Shown: piece by piece, positions 43,093-51,577 of the stretch | How positions within the stretch are numbered: position 1 is the stretch's first letter | Layout of the letters: every line of letters begins with the position of its first letter | NCBI GenBank assembly: GCA_963782595.1 | Contig: CAWAKJ010000003.1 | Span: 1 to 64,000 of the forward strand | Source: JAMQPK01 sp963782595 | GTDB lineage: Bacteria; Acidobacteriota; Vicinamibacteria; Vicinamibacterales; JAMQPK01 | Direction: 5' to 3' | Length of the DNA: 64,000 nucleotides | Notes under the pieces: model-generated | The model's database searches: none | Told to the model about the DNA's origin: nothing | Seen by the model: the letters and a program-made list of their open reading frames with translations, nothing else | Translations under genes and position numbers: made by a program

Positions 43093-43213
43093 TAATAGAC
43101 TAACGTCGAAGTAGGCTCGCAGCAGTATCCACGTCCCGCCAAACGTCCAGTGTGGCGATCTAAGCTGGAATGATCGTGTTGCCCGAGCCAGCCTTCGGGC
43201 GCAGAATGCCCAC

Positions 43214-44413
43214 ATGAAGAAGGCCATCTTCGCAGCCGTGGCTTTGGTGCTGGCACTCCTCGGCGGGCGCGGAATTCTGGCACAGTCGACCGCAGCACCG
43301 GCACAGACGTCCACAGCGCTGCCGACATTCGAGCTCGACAAAACGTGGCCGCCGAAACTACCTAATGACTGGGTGATGGGGCAGATGTCGTCGGTCGCCA
43401 TCGACAAGCGCGATCATGTCTGGCTTCTACACCGCCCACGCTTCATCCCCGCAGAACAAAGCGCGCACCGCGCGCCTCCCGTGCTCGAATTCGACGCCGC
43501 GGGAAAGTTCGTCCGGGGTTGGGGCGGACCTGGAGCAGGCTACGAATGGCCCGAGAACGAACACGGCATCTTCGTCGACGACAAAGACGTCGTCTGGATT
43601 GGCGGCCAGGCGGGAACAGGCGCGGGCGTTGTCAAGTACAAGAAGGTCGCCAACCAGCGTGTGTCCGTCGATGACGACATGCTGCTCAAGTTCACGACGG
43701 CGGGAAAATTTCTGCAGCAGATCGGCCAGCAGAATGCCAGCCGTGGAAACGAGGACACGAAGAATTTGAAAGAGCCTGCCGATCTCGTGATCTATCGGAA
43801 AACCAACGAAGCGTTCATCGCCGACGGTTATGGAAATCGCCGCGTCATCGTGCTGGATGCCGATACCGGCGCGTTCAAACGCATGTGGGGCGCCTTCGGT
43901 AATGTTCCGGTCGATGCGAAGCCCGCGCCGTTGCGGCCTGGCTTTTCGGGTTTCGCGGAGCCGGGGGTTGAAACACCACCGCCCGCTGGCGCAGCGGCGA
44001 CACCAGCACTAGCCAGAACACCTCCAGGTCCTCAACAATTCGCCGGTCCCGTGCACGCGATTCGCGTCTCGAACGACGGCTTCGTCTACGTCGCCGATCG
44101 CAGTAACGGGAGAGTGCAGGTGTTCACGCTGGCGGGCAAATACGTAAACCAGCTGTTCTCGGGCGGCTCACCGGGCGGTCTCGCCCTGTCGCCGGACAAA
44201 GAGCAGCAGTTTTTATATGTCGGAGAGGGTAATCAGATTCTTATCGTGAATCGAAAGACGCTCGCCGTTCTGGCAAGCGACCGTTTCGGAGCGCGAGGAA
44301 CCGTTCGGCCTCACCAGATGGCGATCGATTCGAAGGGCAACGTCTACACGGCAGAGCTCGACTACGGTACGCAGCGATTCGCCTTCAAGGGTGTGTCCAA
44401 TCAGAAGCCGTAA
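43214..44413 (+). CDS. Secreted NHL-repeat beta-propeller protein
   Basis: 399 residues with a signal peptide (AIFAAVALVLALLGGRGILA). NHL-type repeats follow: SVAIDKRDHVWLLHRPRF, GIFVDDKDVVWIGGQAG, DLVIYRKTNEAFIADGYGNR, IRVSNDGFVYVADRSNGRVQ and MAIDSKGNVYTAELDYGTQR. This is a six-bladed propeller similar to peptidylglycine alpha-amidating lyase-like proteins found in soil bacteria. Extracytoplasmic. A Pro/Ala-rich insert (VETPPPAGAAATPALARTPP) splits the middle. Catalytic role not assignable. Confidence 0.8.
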   Translation: MKKAIFAAVALVLALLGGRGILAQSTAAPAQTSTALPTFELDKTWPPKLPNDWVMGQMSSVAIDKRDHVWLLHRPRFIPAEQSAHRAPPVLEFDAAGKFVRGWGGPGAGYEWPENEHGIFVDDKDVVWIGGQAGTGAGVVKYKKVANQRVSVDDDMLLKFTTAGKFLQQIGQQNASRGNEDTKNLKEPADLVIYRKTNEAFIADGYGNRRVIVLDADTGAFKRMWGAFGNVPVDAKPAPLRPGFSGFAEPGVETPPPAGAAATPALARTPPGPQQFAGPVHAIRVSNDGFVYVADRSNGRVQVFTLAGKYVNQLFSGGSPGGLALSPDKEQQFLYVGEGNQILIVNRKTLAVLASDRFGARGTVRPHQMAIDSKGNVYTAELDYGTQRFAFKGVSNQKP

Positions 44414-44449
44414 AGCCTGGGCGGATTCCGGCTCTTGCAGGGACCGCCC

Positions 44450-45205
44450 ATGACATCGATTCGCAGAACGGCCATCGTCACCGGTGCTGGCACCGGCATT
44501 GGCCGTCATGTCGCGCTCGCGCTCTTACGCGAGGGCTATGCCGTCGTGCTCGCCGGCCGGCGGCGGCAGCCTCTCGAAGACACCGCGCGAGAGGCACCCG
44601 TGGGGACTGAGGTACTCGTCGTCCCGACCGACGTCGCCGATCAGGCAGCGGTGGGGTCGCTCTTTCGCGCCACCAGGGAGAAGCTGGGCCGGCTCGACCT
44701 ACTCTTCAACAACGCGGGTCTGGGCTCGCCAAAAGCGTTGCTCGAAGACGTCACACTCGATCAATGGAAATCTGTCGTCGATGTAAACCTGACGGGTGCT
44801 TTTCTTTGCACGCAAGAGGCCTTCCGATTGATGAAGGTGCAAGACCCGCGCGGTGGACGGATTATCAACAACGGGTCCATCTCCGCGCATGCGCCCCGGC
44901 CGAACTCGGCGCCCTACACCGCAACGAAACACGCGATGACAGGCTTGACCAAGTCCACATCGCTCGACGGCAGACAGTACGACATCGCCTGCGGCCAGAT
45001 AGATATCGGGAACGCCGATACCGCGCTGGCTGAGCGCATGAAGATTGGTGCGCTCCAGGCCAATGGTGCCGTCGTGGGCGAACCGACAATCGATCCCGAG
45101 CACGTAGCGCGGGCCGTGCTCTACATGGCCAGTCTGCCGCTCGACGCGAACGTCCAGTTCCTCACGGTGATGGCGACGAAGATGCCGTTCATCGGCCGTG
45201 GATGA
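44450..45205 (+). CDS. Short-chain dehydrogenase/reductase
   Basis: ATG 44450 gives 251 residues of a classical SDR. The NAD(P) loop is AIVTGAGTGIGRHVALALLR, followed by LLFNNAGLGSPKALLEDVTL, the catalytic Ser in INNGSISAHAPRPNSAPYTA and the YxxxK in PYTATKHAMTGLTKSTSLDG. The Arg in LAGRRRQP after strand two favours NADPH. Substrate unknown. It follows the NHL protein by 36 bases and precedes the Nif3-like pair, probably one transcript. Confidence 0.88.
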   Translation: MTSIRRTAIVTGAGTGIGRHVALALLREGYAVVLAGRRRQPLEDTAREAPVGTEVLVVPTDVADQAAVGSLFRATREKLGRLDLLFNNAGLGSPKALLEDVTLDQWKSVVDVNLTGAFLCTQEAFRLMKVQDPRGGRIINNGSISAHAPRPNSAPYTATKHAMTGLTKSTSLDGRQYDIACGQIDIGNADTALAERMKIGALQANGAVVGEPTIDPEHVARAVLYMASLPLDANVQFLTVMATKMPFIGRG

Positions 45206-45232
45206 TCAAATCCGGATATCATTTGGCCCGCC

Positions 45233-46150
45233 ATGGCTGAACTGTCCAGACGCGAATTCGCCGCCCTTGCTGCCTCCGCAGCAGCTGCGACGTTCGCATA
45301 TCCCGGGCAATTGTCCGGGGCCACACCGATCTCCGCTGCAGAAATAATCGAGCGCATCAAGAAGAACGTGGGCGTCGAATGGAAGCCCGACACCGTCGAC
45401 ACCATGAAGGCCGGCGATCCTTCTGTCATCGTCAAGGGCATGGTCACCACCTCCATGGCGACGATGGCTGTGCTCCAGCAAGCCGTGAAAGCCGGCGCGA
45501 ACCTCGTCATTACCGCACAGCCGACGTTTTATGGAAGGGCCGATGTGCCGACGCCGCCCGCCGGTCGTGGAGCCGCGAATCAGGCGCCGGCCGTGGTGTC
45601 CGATGCCGTCTTTACGCGCAAGAACGAGTTCATCGCCCGGAATAATCTCGTCGTCTTTCGCCTGAGCGATCACTGGCGGTTGCGCCGGCCCGATCCGCTT
45701 GCGCTCGGTCTCGCGAACGCGCTGGGCTGGGTGAAGTATCAGTCCGCGGACGATCCTCAGCGCTTCGAGATACCCGCGCTCACGCTCGATGCGCTGGCGA
45801 ACCACGTGAAGAAGGGACTTCGTCTGCGCGGTGGGATCCGAGTGCTCGGTGATCCTCAAACCAGGGTGCAGCGCGTTGGTGTGCTGGCCGGAACGACGCC
45901 CATTCAGGCGGCGCTGAAGATGCTCCCGAGCGTGGATGTCATCGTGGCGGGCGAAGTCCGCGAGTGGGAGTCGGTCGAATACGCGCGGGACAGCGTGTTT
46001 TCCGGACAGAAGAAAGGCCTGATCCTCGTGGGCCGCGTCGTGTCCGAAGAGCCCGGCATGGAGCTCTGTGCCAACTGGCTGAAGACGCTCGTCCCGGAAG
46101 TGCCAACCCGCCATATTTCTGCTGGCGACCCGTATTGGAGGCCAGCCTGA
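45233..46150 (+). CDS. Exported Nif3-like protein
   Basis: 305 residues. The N-terminus carries a twin-arginine-like signal (LSRREFAALAASAAAATFA). The rest resembles Nif3/DUF34 proteins, which hold a dinuclear metal site: SAAEIIERIKKNVGVEW, VTTSMATMAVLQQAVKAGAN, and VDVIVAGEVREWESVEYARD, with Glu ligands in the last. Compared with the next gene, an expected His (IPHED there, ITAQPTF here) is replaced, so the metal site may be incomplete. The stop overlaps the next start (TGATG). Role unknown. Confidence 0.7.
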   Translation: MAELSRREFAALAASAAAATFAYPGQLSGATPISAAEIIERIKKNVGVEWKPDTVDTMKAGDPSVIVKGMVTTSMATMAVLQQAVKAGANLVITAQPTFYGRADVPTPPAGRGAANQAPAVVSDAVFTRKNEFIARNNLVVFRLSDHWRLRRPDPLALGLANALGWVKYQSADDPQRFEIPALTLDALANHVKKGLRLRGGIRVLGDPQTRVQRVGVLAGTTPIQAALKMLPSVDVIVAGEVREWESVEYARDSVFSGQKKGLILVGRVVSEEPGMELCANWLKTLVPEVPTRHISAGDPYWRPA

Positions 46151-46941
46151 TGACCGCAGGGGAAGTCGTCGACCGCATCAAGAAGAATCTCGGCGTGCCC
46201 TGGCGCGATACGACCTACCGGGACACCTTCAAGTTCGGAGGTCCCGAGACCGAGGTCACCGGCATCGCGACGACGGTGTTCTGTTCATTCGAGGTGGTCC
46301 AGCGGGCCAGCGCCGCGGGATGCAACATGATCATCCCGCACGAAGACACCTACTGGAACGATCGCGACGACGTGACGATCGTCGCCGACGATCCGCTCTA
46401 CAAGATCAAAGTCGACTTCATGCGGGCGCACAACATCGTCGTCTTCCGCATTCACGATCACATGCACGCGCAGCGGCCCGACTTCACCTATGTTGGTTCC
46501 GCTCGCGATGTGGGTCTCGACGCCAGGTACGAGACTGCGCCGAACTCGCACCGGTTCGTCATTCCGGAGACCACGCTCGGTGCGCTTGCCGCCGACGTGA
46601 AAAAACGCAGCGGAGCGCGCACGCTCAGGGTCGTTGGCGACCCGAACGCCAGGGTCAGCCGGGTTCAGCTCGGCGTTGGCTATGCGACACCTGCCATCAA
46701 CAACCCGGATGTCGATGTCGTCATCAGCGGCGAGCAGCAGGAGACCGACGGTACGCTGGACAGTCCGGAATATGTCCTCGACGCGGTGACGCTTGGCATC
46801 AACAAGGGTTGGATCATGCTCGGGCATGCGATCTCGGAAGAGGCCGGCATGCTCGAGATGGCGCAGTGGATCAAGCAGTTTGTCCCGGAAGTCCCGGTTC
46901 AACTCGTGAAAGCAGGCGAACCGTTCTGGGCTCCGAAGTGA
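46150..46941 (+). CDS. Nif3-like protein, paralogue of the preceding gene
   Basis: 263 residues with no signal peptide. Parallel landmarks are AGEVVDRIKKNLGVPW, TTVFCSFEVVQRASAAGCNM, IIPHEDTYWND (a likely metal-binding His/Glu pair), FRIHDHMHAQRPDF and VDVVISGEQQETDG. It aligns along its whole length with the upstream gene, differing mainly in lacking the export signal and keeping the metal-ligand residues. A duplicated pair in which one copy is exported. Function of Nif3-like proteins is not settled. Confidence 0.75.
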   Translation: MTAGEVVDRIKKNLGVPWRDTTYRDTFKFGGPETEVTGIATTVFCSFEVVQRASAAGCNMIIPHEDTYWNDRDDVTIVADDPLYKIKVDFMRAHNIVVFRIHDHMHAQRPDFTYVGSARDVGLDARYETAPNSHRFVIPETTLGALAADVKKRSGARTLRVVGDPNARVSRVQLGVGYATPAINNPDVDVVISGEQQETDGTLDSPEYVLDAVTLGINKGWIMLGHAISEEAGMLEMAQWIKQFVPEVPVQLVKAGEPFWAPK

Positions 46942-46944
46942 CTC

Positions 46945-47086
46945 GAAGCGGTTTCAAAACCTGACCGACCGGCCCAGTCACGCCGACGTTCTGCTCGCGG
47001 GCAACGTGTTTCTGAGTATCTATTGCCCGCTCCGCAGAACATCGGCGTGACTGGGCACGCCCGATTACAGGTTTTGAAACCGCTTC
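46945..47086. repeat. ~140-base structured palindromic element, copy A
   Basis: Nested arms: outer 19-base arms (GAAGCGGTTTCAAAACCTG, 46945-46963, and its exact complement at 47068-47086). Middle 22-base arms pair 46972-46993 with 47035-47056 with one C/A mismatch. Inner arms are GCGGGCAA/TTGCCCGC around the 18-base loop CGTGTTTCTGAGTATCTA. It begins three bases after a plus-strand stop and ends seven bases before a minus-strand stop. Copy B is at 57837-57975. Confidence 0.9.
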
Positions 47087-47093
47087 TCCTTGC

Positions 47094-49307
47094 CTAATCT
47101 TGCTCGATATGTCCCCGCGTCGACGACAAGCGGATCGCCGACTGGCCGATCTCGCGCAAGTGACGCGCGATGGCCTCCTCTGCCGCTTGCGGTGATATTC
47201 GGTAACGAGGATGTTGCCGAAGGCCCGTGGCCCCCGAGACGAGCGTGGCCAGCAGCACGGCCGCGATCGTCACGATGAGTGCAAGGGCCCTGATGGACTG
47301 AACCTGAAGAGGGAGCTGCGCCGCCGCCCACCCTCGCGCGCGCGCCCGATGCATCAAGGCCGGCGCCACCAGCAGCGCGGGCACCGTCACCATCCAGATA
47401 GCGAGCAGTGCGCCGTCGGCTGAGGAGAACTTCCAAACATCAGCATCGGCCGGAAACAGCAAAGTGACTTTCCACCCGCTGAAGCTTTGATCGACAAACC
47501 GAAAAAGGTCCTTGGAGTGATGGAGGTTATAGGCCAGTGCGTTCTGCATCGACAGCACGAGCAAGAGCGCAAACGTGACCTGAAGGAGACGCGAACGCCC
47601 CAGTCGTGTAAGCAGTTCTGCCAGTGGCAGCGCGGCAAGCGGTACGACCGCCACGATCAGTCGCATGGGTGTGGTGCCGGCGGCGCCCAGCGAGTGACCA
47701 GCCGCGGGCAGTAGAAGAGCGAGGAAGGCCAGAACGCTCAGCCAGAAAATGTCGGGCCGGCGTTGCGCCAGCCACCAGTAGCCTGGCAACGCCAGCAGGA
47801 AAACTGGAGAGTAGGACAGCAATCCCCAATCGCGGTCTACCAGGTACGCCATGCTGTTTCGGCTCGCCGCGATCCACGAGATAACGCCGCGGGCATCGTC
47901 CTCAGGCCACATTGCCGTCGGCAAGACGCTCCCGGTCAGTCGATACGCGTAAAGCGCGAGGCACGCGAGAGGTACGACAAATCCGGCCAGATAGCCGATC
48001 TGGCGTCGCCTGTCGCGACCAAGCAGAATCGCTCCTCCCAATGCGAGTACTAACGCGAGGACGCTGAACCTCACATGCAGCCAGGGCAGGCAACCAGCGA
48101 GCAGGCCGTAGAAAAATGATCCGCCAAACGTGCCGCCACTGGAGAACAGGAGGTGGCCGGCCACGATGAACAAAAACACACCGGCCGCCAGCTCCGGGTA
48201 GATCTGGAACGGGAACGCAGCGACTGGCATGGTGAGGACGACGGCGAGCGTCACGATCCACGGCACCCACGTCGTTTCGACCGAACGGCGCAGAAACCGG
48301 AAGATGAGCACTGTCCACAACGCGTAGAGCGTGAGAAAAAAAGCGTTGACGGCGACGAGCTCGGCAGGCCATTGCGAATCGGCGCGCATTCCAGGCCCGC
48401 CGAACTGCCTGTCGAGGTAGTAGGCGGGAAACATCAGGAACGACACACCTGGTTGATGAACTTGGTACACGCGGCCGCCCTTGCCCGCGAAGAACCGGCC
48501 CTTCGCGTTGGCTTGATTGAAGCGCCGCGATGGGTTGGCGACAAACGCCGCGGCATCGAGCGTGAGCTGGCGCAACTCGTCAGGGAGTGCCTGAGCCAGC
48601 AGCGTGAAGTTGTGCCCCACTCGAGGACGGAAGTCAGGCGGAAGGGCCGCGAGCGGCTTGATGTGTGCGATCTCGAAACCCAGGCCTTGGTACCAGAGCT
48701 CGCAGTAACGCAAGTAACGCGCTTCGTCGCCAATCGTGTTACCCGTGAAACGAAGATGCGGCGTCCCGATTACGACCCATGTCACTGACAATGCGACAAG
48801 GGTCACCTCAGGTGCCCAGCGCCTGACGGTTGGTGGCAGGTGAATGCGTCCGGTCCAGGCGTGCAATGCTCCGTGCAGACGCCGGTCGATATTGCTCATC
48901 AACCAAACGAGCACCAGGCACGTCCACCACCAGCGTAGGTCGACGATCACGTACGACCACACCGGTGGAACAACGGCAAGCCTCGGTTCCAGGTTCAGCA
49001 GAGCGAGCGCACTCGCACCGAAAAACAAAAGCGGGCTCGCATACGAGACATCGGAAATTTCAAAGAGTGGCGGTTGCGACTCTTGTGCTACGAGGCGACG
49101 GATGAGCAGGTGGACGACGAGAACGAGGCCGCACGCCGACAGCGCCAGAACAAGGAGGGAACGGAGCGGCGCCGACACGAAGACATACTCGACGTCCTTG
49201 CGCACGATCGGGACGAGAACGCTGCGAACGATCCAGAGGTGCAGGCCGATGCCGAGACCGGCGATGCACAGCAGAAAGAACCCGGGACGAGGTTGACTGC
49301 GCCTCAC
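47094..49307 (-). CDS. Large polytopic membrane protein, GT-C-like
   Basis: 737 residues with about a dozen hydrophobic segments (e.g. SLLVLALSACGLVLVVHLLI, LVALSVTWVVIGTPHL, WIVTLAVVLTMPVAAFPF, FALLLVLSMQNALAY). The first large loop has FTGNTIGDEARYLRYCELWY, an acidic motif like that of GT-C glycosyltransferases and bacterial mannosyltransferase-like proteins, which use polyprenyl-phosphate sugars. The start is GTG 49307. No Pfam-level family is certain. It lies 12 bases after the RodZ-like gene. Confidence 0.65.
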   Translation of the reverse strand: MRRSQPRPGFFLLCIAGLGIGLHLWIVRSVLVPIVRKDVEYVFVSAPLRSLLVLALSACGLVLVVHLLIRRLVAQESQPPLFEISDVSYASPLLFFGASALALLNLEPRLAVVPPVWSYVIVDLRWWWTCLVLVWLMSNIDRRLHGALHAWTGRIHLPPTVRRWAPEVTLVALSVTWVVIGTPHLRFTGNTIGDEARYLRYCELWYQGLGFEIAHIKPLAALPPDFRPRVGHNFTLLAQALPDELRQLTLDAAAFVANPSRRFNQANAKGRFFAGKGGRVYQVHQPGVSFLMFPAYYLDRQFGGPGMRADSQWPAELVAVNAFFLTLYALWTVLIFRFLRRSVETTWVPWIVTLAVVLTMPVAAFPFQIYPELAAGVFLFIVAGHLLFSSGGTFGGSFFYGLLAGCLPWLHVRFSVLALVLALGGAILLGRDRRRQIGYLAGFVVPLACLALYAYRLTGSVLPTAMWPEDDARGVISWIAASRNSMAYLVDRDWGLLSYSPVFLLALPGYWWLAQRRPDIFWLSVLAFLALLLPAAGHSLGAAGTTPMRLIVAVVPLAALPLAELLTRLGRSRLLQVTFALLLVLSMQNALAYNLHHSKDLFRFVDQSFSGWKVTLLFPADADVWKFSSADGALLAIWMVTVPALLVAPALMHRARARGWAAAQLPLQVQSIRALALIVTIAAVLLATLVSGATGLRQHPRYRISPQAAEEAIARHLREIGQSAIRLSSTRGHIEQD

Positions 49308-49319
49308 CCCGCGATGGTA

Positions 49320-50342
49320 TCAGGGTGGGTTGTCGTCGAGGAAGTCCCTGAAATTGGCGCGATTGACGTTTACTTTGACCGTCTCACCCGTTCGCCCGAG
49401 CGTTCTGGCCGCGGCCCCGTTAACGGTCATCACGATGGCGCCGCCGTTGCCCGCCGTCAGAACCATCTCTTTGCTTGCGATGAGAATTTCCAGCTGGCCA
49501 ACATCCAACAACCTGTTGATGGTTGTCTTGCCGTCAACCGAAGCGATCACCCAGCTTGGGGAGGTGGCCGACAACACCACCCGCAATGGTTCGTCGATGG
49601 GAGTGGCTGTGTCGGTCTCTGGCGTCTCATCGGTTTTTGCGCTGGCCGACGATGTGCCGCTCGTTGACGAGCCGGGCGCGACCGCGGTGGCCGCTGGCGA
49701 GACAGCGACGGGAATCGACTTACGGCCTGGTGGCACAGGAGGCGGATCTGCAGAAGCCGGCTTCGCTTTGACCAATGGGGGCGGATCTGGCGCAGGCGAT
49801 TGGTTGGGCGCCTGGGCGGGACCCTGCGCGTGATCTAAACGCTGCGCCTGGACAGCGTTATCCGGCATCTTTGACGTCGCTGTGACCACCTTGTTCTGTA
49901 CGCCTGCCCACTGCGGCCATCCTGTCTCAAACACAACGTAGGCGACCAGGACGGCGACGAGCACACCAACCGCAGCGAAGTGGCGCCCGACGGACATTTC
50001 CCAATGACGGACCTTGAACGGGGTTTCCGAGGGCGGCGTTTCCGGCAGCTCGTTCCCTTCGGCAGCCGGATAGCCGTCCTTGAGAGAACCATCAGGAAAT
50101 TGTGCGACAAACTCTGCAACGATGGCCTCGGGATCCAGGTTGACAGCTGACGCGAACGAGCGCACGAACCCACGGCCGACAACCCCACCCGGGAGATTCG
50201 AAACGTCGTCGCGCTCGAGTGCCTGGAGAACGAAGACGGAAATCTTCGTAGAATCAGAGACTTGGCGCAGCGATATGCCACGGCGTTCGCGCGCCTTCTT
50301 CAGCTTTGCGCCCACAAGTCCGCGTGATCGATTTCGAGTCAT
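49320..50342 (-). CDS. RodZ-like HTH membrane protein
   Basis: 340 residues: a cytoplasmic helix-turn-helix (LKKARERRGISLRQVSDSTK, ISVFVLQALERDD), a single membrane segment at ~121-139 (HFAAVGVLVAVLVAYVVFET), a long Pro/Ala/Ser linker, and a C-terminal beta domain of DUF4115 type (WVIASVDGKTTINRLLDVGQ, GNGGAIVMTVNGAAARTLGR). This is the RodZ architecture, linking MreB-type elongation machinery to the envelope. No mre or mrd genes are nearby, so the role in cell shape is inferred from domain order alone. Confidence 0.8.
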   Translation of the reverse strand: MTRNRSRGLVGAKLKKARERRGISLRQVSDSTKISVFVLQALERDDVSNLPGGVVGRGFVRSFASAVNLDPEAIVAEFVAQFPDGSLKDGYPAAEGNELPETPPSETPFKVRHWEMSVGRHFAAVGVLVAVLVAYVVFETGWPQWAGVQNKVVTATSKMPDNAVQAQRLDHAQGPAQAPNQSPAPDPPPLVKAKPASADPPPVPPGRKSIPVAVSPAATAVAPGSSTSGTSSASAKTDETPETDTATPIDEPLRVVLSATSPSWVIASVDGKTTINRLLDVGQLEILIASKEMVLTAGNGGAIVMTVNGAAARTLGRTGETVKVNVNRANFRDFLDDNPP

Positions 50343-50481
50343 CCCATTCGGCTGTGTCAGATAGACCTAGTCAGGTGTACATATCGGCACGGATGACCCG
50401 AAAGAACAGCAGACGCGGCAACGGCACAACAACCGCATCATTCGTCCCCAGTCGGAATACGCAGGTTCACGGGGGGAGGAA

Positions 50482-50883
50482 ATGGGTACCGCTGTTCGAT
50501 CGCAACGTAGAGTCATAACCCGGCGCATCTTCCTCTTCGGCGTACTGGCCCAAGCCACGGCGGTGTGCGCCGCGAAGGCTCACCAACGCGGGCTCGCAGG
50601 CTGGTATGGTCACGGCGACGGATTCGACGGCAAGGTCACCGCGAGCGGCGAACGCTTCGACAAGAACCGGCTCACGGCCGCGCACTCCGACTTGCCGTTC
50701 GGAACGCGGGTTCGCGTGCGGAATTTGAGAAACAATCATCGCGTGGATGTGACGATCACCGACCGTCTCCCGGTTGGGGGAGTGAACAAGGGCCGGATTG
50801 TGGACGTGTCTTACGCAGCAGCCAAGAAGCTCCGCATGGTGGAGGCGGGCCTGGTCCCAGTCGAACTCACTATCCGCTCTTGA
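50482..50883 (+). CDS. rlpA: RlpA-like septal ring lytic transglycosylase / double-psi beta-barrel protein
   Basis: 133 residues with a signal-like leader (RRIFLFGVLAQATAVCA). The RlpA domain follows: LAGWYGHGDGFDGKVTASGE, RLTAAHSDLPFGTRVRVRNL, and VDVTITDRLPVGGVNKGRIV with the catalytic-type Asp of the DRG/DRL motif and DVSYAAAKKLRMVEAG. It cleaves naked glycan strands of peptidoglycan in the envelope. No SPOR domain, so it is a minimal form. Start ATG 50482 follows GGGGGGAGGAA. Confidence 0.85.
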   Translation: MGTAVRSQRRVITRRIFLFGVLAQATAVCAAKAHQRGLAGWYGHGDGFDGKVTASGERFDKNRLTAAHSDLPFGTRVRVRNLRNNHRVDVTITDRLPVGGVNKGRIVDVSYAAAKKLRMVEAGLVPVELTIRS

Positions 50884-50947
50884 GGTCGTTGTTGGTGGCT
50901 CGTGGTTCGTGTCGCCACCAACCACTCACCACCAACCACATCCGGCA

Positions 50948-51499
50948 TCAGTTCTCGTAAAGTCCTGGAGGGAACTTCTTCTCGAACATTTTCTGAATGC
51001 CCTTGTCGATGTGTTTCGCGTTCTTTTCCTGATCGTCCGATATCGTGTCGGTGGCCGTTCCACGCCAGATCAGCTTCTGGGTCTTTGCGTTGAACATGTC
51101 GATGATGAGCGTGCCTTCGAGGTAGGTTCTGACTTCTGCGGTCGAGGGGCCCCAGCCACCCCAACCCCAGCCGCCCCAGCCGCCATAGAAGGTCTCGAGC
51201 GTTTTCTTCGTGTTCGTTGACACATGCGCGGCGATGGCCACATCCGCCGTTCCTTTGGGTGCCTTGGTCCAGCCCTTTTGCATCAGCCATCCATCGACGG
51301 CGTTCATGATCCGCTGATTTTGAATATCGTTCCCTGGGATCGCATCAGACTTTGCCCAATAGTACGTTCGGAACATCGCAAAGTTTGTACTCGGATCGAA
51401 ATCCGTACTGACCTCTTGTGCCCAGCCAATGTTCGCGCCGGCGAATGTCAGAAAGACGAACATCGCGCTGGCGATTGTGCGTGGTGTTATTCGTTTCAT
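50948..51499 (-). CDS. DUF4136 secreted protein, copy 1
   Basis: 183 residues: signal peptide (TIASAMFVFLTFAGANIGWA), then a DUF4136 domain with STDFDPSTNFAMFRTYYWAK, ADVAIAAHVSTNTKKTLETF, the Trp/Gly run YGGWGGWGWGGWGPSTAEV, and TLIIDMFNAKTQKLIWRGTA. The family is periplasmic or lipidated with no known activity. The neighbour at 51578 is a close paralogue; the two start and end with the same words (MKRITPRTIAS), so this is a recent tandem duplication including part of the leader. Confidence 0.85.
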   Translation of the reverse strand: MKRITPRTIASAMFVFLTFAGANIGWAQEVSTDFDPSTNFAMFRTYYWAKSDAIPGNDIQNQRIMNAVDGWLMQKGWTKAPKGTADVAIAAHVSTNTKKTLETFYGGWGGWGWGGWGPSTAEVRTYLEGTLIIDMFNAKTQKLIWRGTATDTISDDQEKNAKHIDKGIQKMFEKKFPPGLYEN

Positions 51500-51525
51500 G
51501 TCGCCCTCTCCTGTGTTTTTCCACC

Positions 51526-51549
51526 GATCGCATCCTTGCTCATGCGATC
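51526..51549 (-). promoter_or_regulatory. Leader hairpin of the DUF4136 gene, copy 1
   Basis: GATCGCAT (51526-51533) and ATGCGATC (51542-51549) form a perfect 8-base stem about 30 bases upstream of the start. The same element (TCGCAT/ATGCGA, 52152-52171) precedes copy 2. Operator or mRNA structure. Confidence 0.5.
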
Positions 51550-51577
51550 AGGAATATTGAGGGCAAGCCGTGTGCCG

